DNA of 64,000 nt from Dyadobacter sp. Leaf189 (lineage in GTDB: Bacteria; Bacteroidota; Bacteroidia; Cytophagales; Spirosomataceae), in the NCBI RefSeq assembly GCF_001424405.1, contig NZ_LMPS01000004.1, positions 430,537 through 494,536 on the forward strand, written 5' to 3'. The translations under genes and the position numbers were made by a program. This document shows positions 1-8,776 of the stretch, in pieces. A model generated the notes under the pieces. The model had not been told where the DNA came from and did not search any database. It saw only the letters and a program-made list of their open reading frames with translations. Each line of letters begins with the position of its first letter. Position 1 is the stretch's first letter.

Positions 1-132
1 ACACAAAGTAACAACTGTCAAGGGCATTTTACACTATGTATTACCCAACTAGTTTGACGCGGCTTTTTCTGTTTCCTGTCCCACCCTTTTTTCCTGGTAA
101 TGTGCCGGGCTTTCCCTGAATGAAGCGTCTGT

Positions 133-516
133 CTAGCTGAAACTCGGTCCGCCGGCTTTTCGCAATGCAACCGACAGGCGCTGTGCGAATTCCTTGGTGT
201 CTTTTTGAACCGAATAACCATTGAAGTTAATGCTGTGTACGGGCTTAGTAAAATCATCCACTTCAATGTCGACCGTACCTACATTGGCCAGAATGGAAGC
301 CTTGGTTTTCACCACTGTATTTGCCTTGATGCCCGTGACTTTGTGTACCGGATAGGTGTATCTGCCAATGGTGATGGTTTGTTCGGTAAAGTTTACCCGA
401 ACCCCGTTCTGGTAAAATGAATTGTCGTCCAGTACAACCGTTTTTCTTCTCTTGGAGACGGTAAACATCCAGTAACCAATGCCGGCGATGACAGCTAAAA
501 CAATGAAAGTGTCCAT
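133..516 (-). CDS. Small membrane-anchored protein of unknown function
   Basis: A 127-residue protein starting at the ATG at 514-516. It begins with one hydrophobic segment (residues about 2-17, TFIVLAVIAGIGYWMF) followed by a basic KRRK stop-transfer stretch and a soluble domain rich in beta-type residues. The domain contains a run resembling a PH-like or YcxB-type fold (QTITIGRYTYPVHKVTGI), but I do not recognise the family. A longer reading frame reaching 582 exists; it would add a leader without signal character, so the shorter start is preferred. It is transcribed away from the ankyrin/DUF2271 operon. Function unknown. Confidence 0.6.
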   Translation of the reverse strand: MDTFIVLAVIAGIGYWMFTVSKRRKTVVLDDNSFYQNGVRVNFTEQTITIGRYTYPVHKVTGIKANTVVKTKASILANVGTVDIEVDDFTKPVHSINFNGYSVQKDTKEFAQRLSVALRKAGGPSFS

Positions 517-622
517 AGTATAAAGATTTTCTTTTTCAGCCTTTATACACTCAACCCCCCCGCAGGTAACATCAACAGGCACATTCTTTCGAAAAAGGTC
601 TTTTATTTAGACTGATTATCGT

Positions 623-630
623 TAGCTTTG
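623..630 (+). promoter_or_regulatory. Candidate Bacteroidota -7 element for the ankyrin/DUF2271/PepSY operon
   Basis: TAGCTTTG matches the Bacteroidota sigma-ABfr -7 consensus TAnnTTTG, 58 bases before the ATG at 689. No clear TTG/TTTG -33 element lies at the expected 17-23 base distance, so this is only a partial match. Confidence 0.3.
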
Positions 631-688
631 TAGCGTGCCTGTATCGAAGTATTACGCAGGCTGCGAGCGTCCCATTAACATTGTTTTT

Positions 689-2164
689 ATGAAAAAACTT
701 CTGATTGCCCTCTTCGCATGCTCTTCCATTGCGGGTTATGCACAGCAAAAAAACACCCTTCTTGATCAAGCGTTCTGGAAGAATTCTCCGGACGTTAATA
801 CAGTAAAAGCAGAAATCCAGAAAGGAGCAGATCCTGCTCAGCTGAACCCGATGAGCTTTGATGCAGTCGTCATGGCGATCAACTCGGGAGCTCCCCAGTC
901 AACCATTGAATTTTTACTCTCACAACCGGGAAATACGGTAGACAAGCTTACCCACGACGGCCGCACTTACCTGCACTGGGCCGCAAGCAGAGGAAACGTT
1001 GAGATCATGGAGTACCTAGTTTCAAAAGGTGCGAAAGCAGATGTAATTGACAGCCATGGCTCCACTCCGCTGAATTTCGCGGCCGGCGCCGGACAGGCGA
1101 ATACCAAAATCTACGAGATCTGCATTGCAAATGGCGCTAACCTGAAAAAGGACCTGAACCACGACGGCGCCAATGCATTGCTGCTGGCTGTGGCGAATGA
1201 TAAAGACCTGACACTTACCAATTATTTTGTTTCAAAAGGCCTGGACCTGAAAAGTACCGATGCTGCTGGCAATAATGCATTCAGCTATGCGGCGCGCGGT
1301 GGTAACATTGAAGTATTAAAAGCCCTTTTGCAAAAAGGAGTACCCGCCAATCCGACCGCCATGTTAATGGCTGCTCAGGGATCACGCCGTGGTGCCAATT
1401 CGATCGAAGTTTATAAGTACCTGGAAAGCCTGAATATCAAACCGAATGTAACTGGTAAAAATGGCCAGAATGCGCTGCATTCAGTTGTTCGCCGACCAAA
1501 GCAGGACGAAATTGTTACTTACTTCCTGTCAAAAGGCGTGGATGTGAACCAGGCTGACGAGGATGGAAATACGGTATTCATGAATGCAGCGGCTTCAAAC
1601 CCGGACACTGCAACGCTGGCGCTGCTTGCTCCGAAAGTAAAAAACATCAACCAGGCCAACCAGAAAGGTGCGACTGCACTTGCGCTGGCAGTACGCGGCA
1701 ATTCGCCTGCGGTGGTAAGTTACCTGCTCAGCAAAGGCGCTGACGTGAATGTAAGTGATCGCAGCGGAGATAACCTGGCTGCTTACCTGGTTCAGTCATA
1801 CAGTCCGCGCACCGCTGCTGATTTTGACGCAAAAATGAAGATCCTGCAAGACAAAGGATTGAAGCTCAATGCAGCGCAGCAAAACGGGAATACGCTCTAC
1901 CATCTGGCAGTTGCAAAAAATGACCTGGCGCTCGTGAAAAAGCTGGAAGCTTACCAGATCGATGTCAATGCAAAAAACAAGGAAGGAATTACTGCATTGC
2001 ACAAGGCTGCGATGATCGCGAAAGACGATAGCATGCTCAAATACCTGATCTCGATCGGCGCGAAGAAGGACATCATGACCAGCTTCGATGAAACAGCCTT
2101 CGACCTGGCGGGTGAAAATGAGTCGCTCTCCAAAAACAATGTAACCGTTAATTTTCTGAAATAA
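689..2164 (+). CDS. Secreted ankyrin-repeat protein
   Basis: A 491-residue protein with a clear signal peptide (KKLLIALFACSSIAGYAQ) and then about ten to twelve ankyrin repeats covering nearly the whole mature protein, with typical units such as GRTYLHWAASRGNVEIM and GITALHKAAMIAKDDSML. Ankyrin repeats bind other proteins, and the signal peptide puts this one in the periplasm or cell envelope. The start at 689 was chosen because it opens directly into the signal peptide; the frame is open back to 635. The stop lies 5 bases before the DUF2271 gene, so the two are almost certainly co-transcribed with the PepSY reductase. By context it may be a docking or scaffold partner of that redox system; this is inference. 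Confidence 0.9.
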   Translation: MKKLLIALFACSSIAGYAQQKNTLLDQAFWKNSPDVNTVKAEIQKGADPAQLNPMSFDAVVMAINSGAPQSTIEFLLSQPGNTVDKLTHDGRTYLHWAASRGNVEIMEYLVSKGAKADVIDSHGSTPLNFAAGAGQANTKIYEICIANGANLKKDLNHDGANALLLAVANDKDLTLTNYFVSKGLDLKSTDAAGNNAFSYAARGGNIEVLKALLQKGVPANPTAMLMAAQGSRRGANSIEVYKYLESLNIKPNVTGKNGQNALHSVVRRPKQDEIVTYFLSKGVDVNQADEDGNTVFMNAAASNPDTATLALLAPKVKNINQANQKGATALALAVRGNSPAVVSYLLSKGADVNVSDRSGDNLAAYLVQSYSPRTAADFDAKMKILQDKGLKLNAAQQNGNTLYHLAVAKNDLALVKKLEAYQIDVNAKNKEGITALHKAAMIAKDDSMLKYLISIGAKKDIMTSFDETAFDLAGENESLSKNNVTVNFLK

Positions 2165-2169
2165 CTTTC

Positions 2170-2658
2170 ATGTCCAAGTTCATAACAACAGCACTCCTTT
2201 TTACTGCGCTGACATTTGCACGCCCGAATACCACTTTTGCGCAGGCGACAAACAAGTACAAATGCATGATCCAGATGACCAACTATATGGGCGAAGGCGC
2301 TTACGTAGTGATTTCATTGATCAACAGTAAAAATGCTTACGAGAAAACCCTGTACGTTTTAGGACCGGATAAGAAGTGGTACAACAGTCTCAAAGAATGG
2401 CATAAGTACCAGGCCAAAAAGAAGGATAACATCAGCGCGATCACGGGTGCATCCGTTACAGGCGGGGACCGCAGTGTGAATGTGATCGAAATTGACAAAT
2501 CCAAGATCAATGCAGGTTATAAGATCAGGTTCGAGAGTGCAGTGGAGGACAAAGCTTACCACGTGAAAGACCTGGAAATTCCATTGACCACAGAGGCGCT
2601 TTCAGCCAAAAGTGAGGGTACCGGCTACATCCGCTACGTCCGGTTCAGCCCCAACTAA
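2170..2658 (+). CDS. DUF2271 protein, candidate flavinylated periplasmic electron carrier
   Basis: A 162-residue protein with a signal peptide (residues 1-25, ending TTFAQA) and a DUF2271-type domain. Residues 90-97 read AITGASVT, with Thr92 placed as in the ApbE acceptor motif (D/S)xx(T/S)GA(T/S) of NqrC/RnfG-type proteins. ApbE links FMN through a phosphoester to this Thr. The neighbouring PepSY reductase (15 bases downstream) and the convergent apbE gene fit that reading. DUF2271 families have been described in ApbE-linked extracytosolic electron-transfer loci. The likely role is to carry electrons in the periplasm between the membrane reductase and an acceptor such as a ferric siderophore. 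The family call is fairly firm; the flavin attachment is inferred from motif and context. Confidence 0.75.
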   Translation: MSKFITTALLFTALTFARPNTTFAQATNKYKCMIQMTNYMGEGAYVVISLINSKNAYEKTLYVLGPDKKWYNSLKEWHKYQAKKKDNISAITGASVTGGDRSVNVIEIDKSKINAGYKIRFESAVEDKAYHVKDLEIPLTTEALSAKSEGTGYIRYVRFSPN

Positions 2659-2673
2659 CAATCGGAGTACTTT

Positions 2674-4869
2674 ATGACAATTTCAATATGGAGATACAGC
2701 CACCTTGCACTGGCTGTATCTTCTTTTCTTTTGCTTACGCTGGCTTCCGTCACCGGTATTATTTTGGCCTTTAAGCCATTGTCAGAAAAAACGCAACCCT
2801 ACCGCTCCGAGAAATTCAGTCAGGCCAATCTTTCCCAAACCCTTCCTGCATTAAGAAAACAATATCCCGGCATCAGTGAGCTGTCCGTGGATGCAAACCA
2901 GTTTGTACAGATCAAAGGCAGCGACGCGGCCGGAGAGAAGCTGCTTGCCTATGTTGATCCTGTGACCGGCAAAGTGCTCGGTACCCCTGCTGCTCCTTCC
3001 GAATTTTTCGAGTGGGTTACTGCATTGCACCGTTCGCTTTTCCTGCACGAAGCAGGCCGGTTTTTTATCGGAATTACGGCATTTTTACTGCTGTTAATCA
3101 CCATTTCAGGCACGATCCTGATCATCCAGCGGCAACGTGGCGTCAAGCGGTTCTTCACGCGGATTGTGCGCGATAACTTTGCACAATATTACCACGTAGT
3201 GCTCGGTCGCCTTTCACTGATCCCCATTCTGATCCTCGCAGCGACAGGCACTTACCTCTCACTCGCGCGTTTTGAACTGATCGATACGAAACAGGCTTCC
3301 ATGGAAGTCGATTTCGATGCAATCAAGTCCGGTCCGGAGCATAATCCTGCCGATTTTGAGATTTTTAAAAACACCAGACTGGCTGATGTACAATCGGTCG
3401 AATTCCCTTTTTCCGAAGATCCGGAAGATTACTACACACTTAAACTTACTGACCGGGAGGTTACCGTTAATCAAATCACAGGTGAAGTGCTGGGGGAAGT
3501 GAAATATCCGGCCGCTGTAATAGTTACCAACCTGAGCCTCGATCTCCACACCGGCCGCACCAATGCATGGTGGGCGATTGTGCTCGCAATTGCTTCCGGG
3601 AATATTCTTTTCTTTATTTATTCGGGCTTTACAATTACATTACGGCGCAGGGCAAACCGGGTAAAAAACAAGTACGCAGCTGCTGAAAGTGAGTTTATCA
3701 TCCTGGTAGGCTCCGAGAACGGCAGCACATTCAGCTTCGCCAATGCGATCCACGAGCAGCTGATCAATGCAGGGAAGTCGGCGTATGTTACCGAGCTGGA
3801 CAATTTCACGGCATTTCCGAAAGCCTCGCACATCATCGTGATGAGCGCCACTTACGGACTGGGAAATGCGCCAACCAATGCGGCACACTTTGAAAAACGC
3901 ATTCAGCAGCACAGGCAATCACAGCAAATCCGGTATTCGGTGGTGGGCTTCGGCTCGCATGCTTATCCTGACTATTGCAAGTTTGCTTTTGAGGTGGATA
4001 CCCTCTTTGCCAGGCAGGATTGGGCAGTTCCATTATTGGAAATCCATACGGTGAATGATAAATCCCCTGACGAATTCAGTCAATGGGCAGCCAACTGGTC
4101 GCAACATGCGGGCGTACCTTTGCTGGTATCGCCGGGCCTGGCGGTAACGAGGCAGGAACCTTCGCAGGCTTTGACCGTAATGGACAAAACGCCCGTGTTT
4201 GTAGCAGGTGAATCGTTTTTGATCCGCCTGCAGCCACAATCCCCCACTCCATTTACATCCGGCGACCTGCTCGCTATCTATCCCGCAAATGACCACCGGG
4301 AGCGCCTTTATTCGATTGGTAAAATCGGAAAGGAGATCCAGCTGAGTGTCAAGCTGCATGCCGGTGGACTGGGTTCGGAATATCTTTCAAAGCTTAACCC
4401 GGGTGAGGTATTCAACGCCAGGATCGTCAACAATGCGCATTTCCACCTTCCGGAACCTGGCAAAACCGTGTTGATGATCTCAAACGGGACCGGCATTGCG
4501 CCATTTCTGGGAATGATCGATCAGCAGCCTGAGCATGCAGATTGTCACCTGTACTGCGGCTTCCGCGACAGGGCTTCTTTTGCATTGTATCAAAATGCAT
4601 TGCATAAAAATAAAAGCGAAAAGAAGCTGCGCGGCCTGCACATCGCCTACTCGCGGGAAGGTGAAAAGGAGTATGTGAAAGACCTGCTCGCGAAGGACGA
4701 AGCTCTGCTAACCGAAACCCTCGCAAATGGCGGCGTGATCATGCTTTGCGGGTCACTTTCCATGCAGAACAATGTGGTTAAATTGCTGGAAGATATTTGC
4801 GCGAAGCGTTTAGGAAAATCAGTAAGCTATTACCAGTCGAGAAGCCAGGTGCTGATGGATTGTTACTGA
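2674..4869 (+). CDS. PepSY transmembrane protein fused to flavodoxin and FAD/NAD(P)H reductase domains
   Basis: A 731-residue inner-membrane oxidoreductase. The N-terminal half is a PepSY_TM unit with about four membrane segments (residues about 8-31, 130-150, 178-200, 294-320), periplasmic PepSY-like loops, and His residues near the membrane that could bind haem (H10, the HRSLFLH region, QYYH, DLHTG). The C-terminal half resembles sulfite or cytochrome P450 reductase: a flavodoxin domain from about residue 342 (ILVGSENGST), then a ferredoxin-reductase module with the FAD motif RLYSIG and the nucleotide motif SNGTGIAPF. It probably moves electrons from cytosolic NAD(P)H through FAD and FMN across the membrane, as FoxB/PiuB-type proteins do for siderophore reduction. 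A GGAG ribosome site precedes the start by 6 bases. Confidence 0.88.
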   Translation: MTISIWRYSHLALAVSSFLLLTLASVTGIILAFKPLSEKTQPYRSEKFSQANLSQTLPALRKQYPGISELSVDANQFVQIKGSDAAGEKLLAYVDPVTGKVLGTPAAPSEFFEWVTALHRSLFLHEAGRFFIGITAFLLLLITISGTILIIQRQRGVKRFFTRIVRDNFAQYYHVVLGRLSLIPILILAATGTYLSLARFELIDTKQASMEVDFDAIKSGPEHNPADFEIFKNTRLADVQSVEFPFSEDPEDYYTLKLTDREVTVNQITGEVLGEVKYPAAVIVTNLSLDLHTGRTNAWWAIVLAIASGNILFFIYSGFTITLRRRANRVKNKYAAAESEFIILVGSENGSTFSFANAIHEQLINAGKSAYVTELDNFTAFPKASHIIVMSATYGLGNAPTNAAHFEKRIQQHRQSQQIRYSVVGFGSHAYPDYCKFAFEVDTLFARQDWAVPLLEIHTVNDKSPDEFSQWAANWSQHAGVPLLVSPGLAVTRQEPSQALTVMDKTPVFVAGESFLIRLQPQSPTPFTSGDLLAIYPANDHRERLYSIGKIGKEIQLSVKLHAGGLGSEYLSKLNPGEVFNARIVNNAHFHLPEPGKTVLMISNGTGIAPFLGMIDQQPEHADCHLYCGFRDRASFALYQNALHKNKSEKKLRGLHIAYSREGEKEYVKDLLAKDEALLTETLANGGVIMLCGSLSMQNNVVKLLEDICAKRLGKSVSYYQSRSQVLMDCY

Positions 4870-4878
4870 TGGGCTTTT

Positions 4879-5910
4879 TCAGCGCTTTTTCCGCCTGACT
4901 TTGTATTTGTTAATATTCAGGTTTTTGGAACAAAATACCTGACCATTGTCGGCGATCATCATGCAGCTGAATGCAGGATATTGATCCAAAAGAGCAAGCC
5001 CCGCTGTTTTCCCCATCACCATCAAAGAAGTACTGAACCCGTTCGCCATTTCGGCGCTCGGGCCGAATACGGTTACGCTGGTAAGTCCGGTAGCGGGATA
5101 GCCGGTAGCGGGGTTAATGATGTGTGAATAGCGTTTTCCGTCCAGCATAACAAACTTTTCGTAGCTGCCCGAGGTGACCACTGCGCCCTGGTGAATTGGC
5201 AGTACCGCGAACAATTCTCCGGCCCGCGCCGGATCGTTGATCCCGATCACCCAGTCGCGGCCATCGGGCTGTTTTCCCCACACGCTCATATCGCCCGAGC
5301 CATTTACAATGCCGGCCTCGACGCCTTTGGCAAGCATCATCTGCCTGCATTTGTCCGTGGCATAACCCTCGCCCAATGCACCGAAGCCGATCTTCATTCC
5401 TTTCATTTTCAGGAAAATCGTTGAATTCGCTTTGTCAAGAATGATATTCCGGTAGCCGACAAGCGCTACTGACTTTTTTACTGCCTCGGGTGAAGGCATC
5501 TGCGTCATTGAACCATCGTATTTCCAGATCCGCTCCATGGCAGCAAAACTGATATCGAATGCACCGCCGGTCAGCTCCGACAGGCTCAATGCCCTTTCCG
5601 TCAGCTCAAAAACTTCTGCATCTACCTTCACGGGCCGGATACCCGCATTTGCATTCACTTCCGATACCTGCGAGGAGGGCTTCCAGTCCGAAATAAGGTT
5701 TTCAATGCGGGTAATCTCAGAAATAACGGTATCAATGTGCATTTCGGCCGCCGCTGAATCCTGCGCCACAATCGTAATATCAAATCGCCCGCCCATGAGC
5801 ATGGTAGTCCGCTTCCGCAGCACCTGCGCCTCGGTTTGAACGGCAAAAAATAAGAGAAGACAAGCGGAAATTACTCTCATGAAGCAGCAGCGGCAATTTT
5901 TAGACCCCAT
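4879..5910 (-). CDS. apbE: FAD:protein FMN transferase ApbE
   Basis: A 343-residue exported flavin transferase. Family motifs are all present: MGGRFDITIV near the front, GGAFDISFAAMERIW, NGSGDMSVWG, VTSGSYEKF, and the metal/flavin motif SHIINPATGYP. ApbE uses FAD to attach FMN to Ser/Thr of exported redox proteins. The obvious candidate substrate is the DUF2271 protein across the locus. The signal peptide MRVISACLLLFFAVQTEAQ starts at an internal ATG (5880); that start gives 333 residues and is equally possible. The gene is convergent with the PepSY reductase (9 bases between stops) and lies downstream of the TonB receptor on the same strand. Confidence 0.93.
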   Translation of the reverse strand: MGSKNCRCCFMRVISACLLLFFAVQTEAQVLRKRTTMLMGGRFDITIVAQDSAAAEMHIDTVISEITRIENLISDWKPSSQVSEVNANAGIRPVKVDAEVFELTERALSLSELTGGAFDISFAAMERIWKYDGSMTQMPSPEAVKKSVALVGYRNIILDKANSTIFLKMKGMKIGFGALGEGYATDKCRQMMLAKGVEAGIVNGSGDMSVWGKQPDGRDWVIGINDPARAGELFAVLPIHQGAVVTSGSYEKFVMLDGKRYSHIINPATGYPATGLTSVTVFGPSAEMANGFSTSLMVMGKTAGLALLDQYPAFSCMMIADNGQVFCSKNLNINKYKVRRKKR

Positions 5911-5914
5911 TTAA

Positions 5915-5956
5915 AACAAAAAAACCGGAAGAGTGTATATCCTCTCCCGGTCAAAA
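5915..5956 (-). terminator. Rho-independent terminator after the TonB siderophore receptor
   Basis: On the minus strand GACCGGGAGAG pairs with CTCTTCCGGTT across an 8-base loop, followed by a run of T. It sits between the receptor stop (5971) and the apbE start, so apbE may depend on its own promoter or on read-through. Confidence 0.7.
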
Positions 5957-5970
5957 CTGCGAAAAAAAAC

Positions 5971-8433
5971 TTAGAAACGGTATGACAACGTCGCCGCGAA
6001 CATGCGTGGCGGGATCGGGTTGATGCTGTAACGGTCGTGAACAATGTAGTTCAGCTCGTTGAAGATGTTGGATACTTTCACCAGCAGTGAAACGCCGCGC
6101 AGGCTGTAACCCGCCGAAAGATCTACTGTTGCAAAACCTTTCAGTGGCACCTGTGCATTGTAGGAAGTCTGGTTGGCTGCGGTGTTGTTCAGGCCGCCAT
6201 CAAGACCTACCACATTGTTGTTACCACCCATTCTCTGGCCAGTATAAAATGCAGATGCGCCGAGTTTGAGGCCTTTTACCGCTTTATCAAACGTGTAGAA
6301 AATCGAACCGTTGGCGGTGTGCGCGGGATTGTTGATCAAGCGCTCTCCTTCTACCTGCGAACCAACTGCGCCTGTGGTGTTGGTATACCGCATAAAATTA
6401 TATCCGTAACCAGCCAGAAAGTAGAAGTTCCGCGAAAGCGTTCCATTGAAATCTACTTCAAACCCGTCGCTGGTCGTTTGTCCGTTCAGCTCGCGGATGC
6501 TGCTGTTCGTGTTCGGATTTCCGTTTTGGTCAAAAAGGGCAGTTTGCGCAAAGTTGCTGTTCTGAATGCGGTACACGCTCACATTGGCGGCCAAACGTCC
6601 GTTCAAGAACTCATTTTTCATCCCCAGTTCATACTGGTTGATGATCGAAGGATCCAGGTTGTTTCCGTAGATATCAGTACCCGAATTGATCGTGAAATTA
6701 TTGGTATAACTCGCGTAAATGGAGCTGGTTTGCACCGGCTGGAAAATCAGCGCCACTTTGGGAGAAAATGCATTGTCTGACTTGTCAGCAGCTGTTCCTC
6801 TCCGCTCCTGCTGCTTTTCCTGGTTGAAAATAGTAGTCTGGAAAGCCTTCTGGTAAGACCAGCGCACGCCGGCCAGCACTTTGAACTTGGTCGTCAGGGT
6901 GATCAGGTCCTGTACATAAATCCCAAGTCTGTTCTGGGGCGTGGTTGTTCTGGCAGTATCATTAACGGTCGGGATGTCCGTGCGTACATTGAAAGTTGCA
7001 GGATCGTAGATATTGATCTTGTCATACGCGGTACCTACCACTCCATTTGCCGAGGTATATTTAAATGTGTTGTTCTCTGTGACAATGCGCGTAAAATCAG
7101 CTCCTCCCAGGAATTGGTGTTGAATGCCGGCGGTTTTGAAATTACCGTTCAAATTAAGCTGTCCGGTATAATCGTGCTCGCGTGACTTAACCGCGCTCAG
7201 CGAGCGGTTCCAGTCGCCGTTGGCGGCAACGCTCGTTGGGACGCCCACACCAAAGCCGTCCACCTTGGTAGCCTGGGCCGATCCGATCGCAGTAAGCTTC
7301 CAGTTGTCGTTAAAACGGTGATTGATTGTCAGATAAGCGGCTTTTTGTTCGGTGTCGTTAAATGCCCATTTAGGATAAATAAAGCGGGAGCGCGGCGCTT
7401 CCGGTACTTCTGTCACTGTAATGCGGGCATTGGGGATACCTACCCCGGCATCAGGCACCAGGTCCGATTTCAGGTAATCTACTTGCAGTAATACGTCTGT
7501 TTTGTCGTTGATTTTATACAAAAGCGACGGGTTAACGTAAGTCCGGTTTGTTTTGACCACATCCCGGTAGCTCTTCGCATTTTCATGTGTACCAATCACG
7601 CGAAATGCCAGTTTCTTGGTAATCGGCCCGTAAACATCCACAGTCGGCTTAAACTGGTTATAGCTGCCGAAAAGCATGGAAACCTGTCCGCCCCAGTCAA
7701 AAACCGGCTTTTTGGTAACCATATTAATGATCACACCACCCGATACATTACCATATAGCAATGCAGAACTACCTTTCAGCACTTCAATCGCTTCCAGTGT
7801 ACTTGCATCGGGAAAACCCTGCGTATTGGAGATAACCCCATTCTTGAAAATGCTGCCGCCTGAACCTGCGATACCAATGCTGTAACCGCGTGCCGAAAAA
7901 GTCTCAGCCACACCACCACGCGACTGCGTCAGCGAAACACCGCTTACATTCTTTACCACATCGCCCAGGCGCACTGCCTGCTGATCGGCGATCACTTTGC
8001 TCTGGATCACACCTGCGCTTTGCGGCAGATCGAGCGGCCGGATATCCGCTTTCCCGAGCGACACGGGCCTGTTGGAACTGGCGCCGCCTGTAATGATCAC
8101 CTCATTAAGCTGAGAGGCACTTTCCGATAATGTAAAATCCTGCTGAGCCTTCTCACGGGCAGTAACACTCACCTGCTGCTCCTGGCTTTGCAAGCCCACG
8201 AAAGAGACTTTCAACGTATAGCTGCCGGGTTTGATGTCTGTCAGGACGTAGTTCCCGTCCTCGTCAGTAGTGGTTCCTTTATTTGAATGGTCAATGCCCA
8301 CACTCACATAGGCAGCCGGCTTTCCGTCGCTGGTTGTCACCCGCCCGCGAATGGTACCGTTACTACTCTGTGCATTGGCAGCCTGGGAGAACAGGCAGCT
8401 TAGAAAAAGTAAATATTTATAGAAACGATTCAT
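5971..8433 (-). CDS. TonB-dependent siderophore receptor
   Basis: An 820-residue outer-membrane receptor. It has a signal peptide (ending QAANA), a carboxypeptidase-regulatory-like beta-sandwich (residues about 26-110, TIRGRVTTSDGKPAAYVSVG), a plug domain (about 125-245, with VIQSKVIADQ, GIAGSGGSIFKNG and YGNVSGGVIINMVTKKP), and a 22-strand-type barrel ending in the aromatic C-terminus ATLSYRF. The plug and barrel are of the FhuA/FoxA siderophore class rather than SusC. It would import a ferric siderophore using TonB energy. Its place beside a PepSY reductase and apbE fits a uptake-plus-reduction locus. The ligand cannot be read from sequence. Confidence 0.9.
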   Translation of the reverse strand: MNRFYKYLLFLSCLFSQAANAQSSNGTIRGRVTTSDGKPAAYVSVGIDHSNKGTTTDEDGNYVLTDIKPGSYTLKVSFVGLQSQEQQVSVTAREKAQQDFTLSESASQLNEVIITGGASSNRPVSLGKADIRPLDLPQSAGVIQSKVIADQQAVRLGDVVKNVSGVSLTQSRGGVAETFSARGYSIGIAGSGGSIFKNGVISNTQGFPDASTLEAIEVLKGSSALLYGNVSGGVIINMVTKKPVFDWGGQVSMLFGSYNQFKPTVDVYGPITKKLAFRVIGTHENAKSYRDVVKTNRTYVNPSLLYKINDKTDVLLQVDYLKSDLVPDAGVGIPNARITVTEVPEAPRSRFIYPKWAFNDTEQKAAYLTINHRFNDNWKLTAIGSAQATKVDGFGVGVPTSVAANGDWNRSLSAVKSREHDYTGQLNLNGNFKTAGIQHQFLGGADFTRIVTENNTFKYTSANGVVGTAYDKINIYDPATFNVRTDIPTVNDTARTTTPQNRLGIYVQDLITLTTKFKVLAGVRWSYQKAFQTTIFNQEKQQERRGTAADKSDNAFSPKVALIFQPVQTSSIYASYTNNFTINSGTDIYGNNLDPSIINQYELGMKNEFLNGRLAANVSVYRIQNSNFAQTALFDQNGNPNTNSSIRELNGQTTSDGFEVDFNGTLSRNFYFLAGYGYNFMRYTNTTGAVGSQVEGERLINNPAHTANGSIFYTFDKAVKGLKLGASAFYTGQRMGGNNNVVGLDGGLNNTAANQTSYNAQVPLKGFATVDLSAGYSLRGVSLLVKVSNIFNELNYIVHDRYSINPIPPRMFAATLSYRF

Positions 8434-8776
8434 ACTTATTTAGATTAATTAAACGGTCGCAAAGATAGTGGCGGAGCTATGTTTTTCTAATAGTTATCAG
8501 GAATTAATTAGAACGGAATTAGAAAAATCAGGGGCGTCAATCTGCTGCGATTTCAACAATAGCAGCATCGGAGGATTTTATAGCACATTAGGAATATCCA
8601 ATCTCCCCTGGGGCAGCCTGTGGGCGGATAGTTGCGTTTTTAACGGGTTTTTAATTCGTTTTTAACACCCCATTAAGGTTAGTGTGCGCTTTTTGTAAAG
8701 CATTATAACTGATCCAGCCCCCCTTGTGAAAAAGCATTCCCCAACAAAATCATATTGTTTCAAAAAGTTAACTACC
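8434..8776. other. Divergent intergenic region between siderophore receptor and RND efflux operon
   Basis: 343 bases with no supported gene. On the minus strand TATCTTTG (8460-8467) matches the Bacteroidota -7 box for the receptor. A 65-codon frame at 8468-8665 has no family likeness and is not called. No clear operator, hairpin or -33/-7 pair was found for the efflux operon. Confidence 0.5.
8460..8467 (-). promoter_or_regulatory. Candidate -7 box of the TonB siderophore receptor
   Basis: The minus strand reads TATCTTTG, an exact TAnnTTTG match, 26 bases before the ATG at 8433. No convincing TTG -33 element is visible at the usual distance. Confidence 0.4.

Noticed and set aside
18..266. 82-residue minus-strand frame at the window start
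   Set aside because: Overlaps the membrane-anchored protein gene in another frame, very basic and without domain likeness.
8468..8665. 65-residue plus-strand frame in the intergenic region
   Set aside because: No signal peptide, domain or ribosome site; it overlaps the promoter region of the siderophore receptor.
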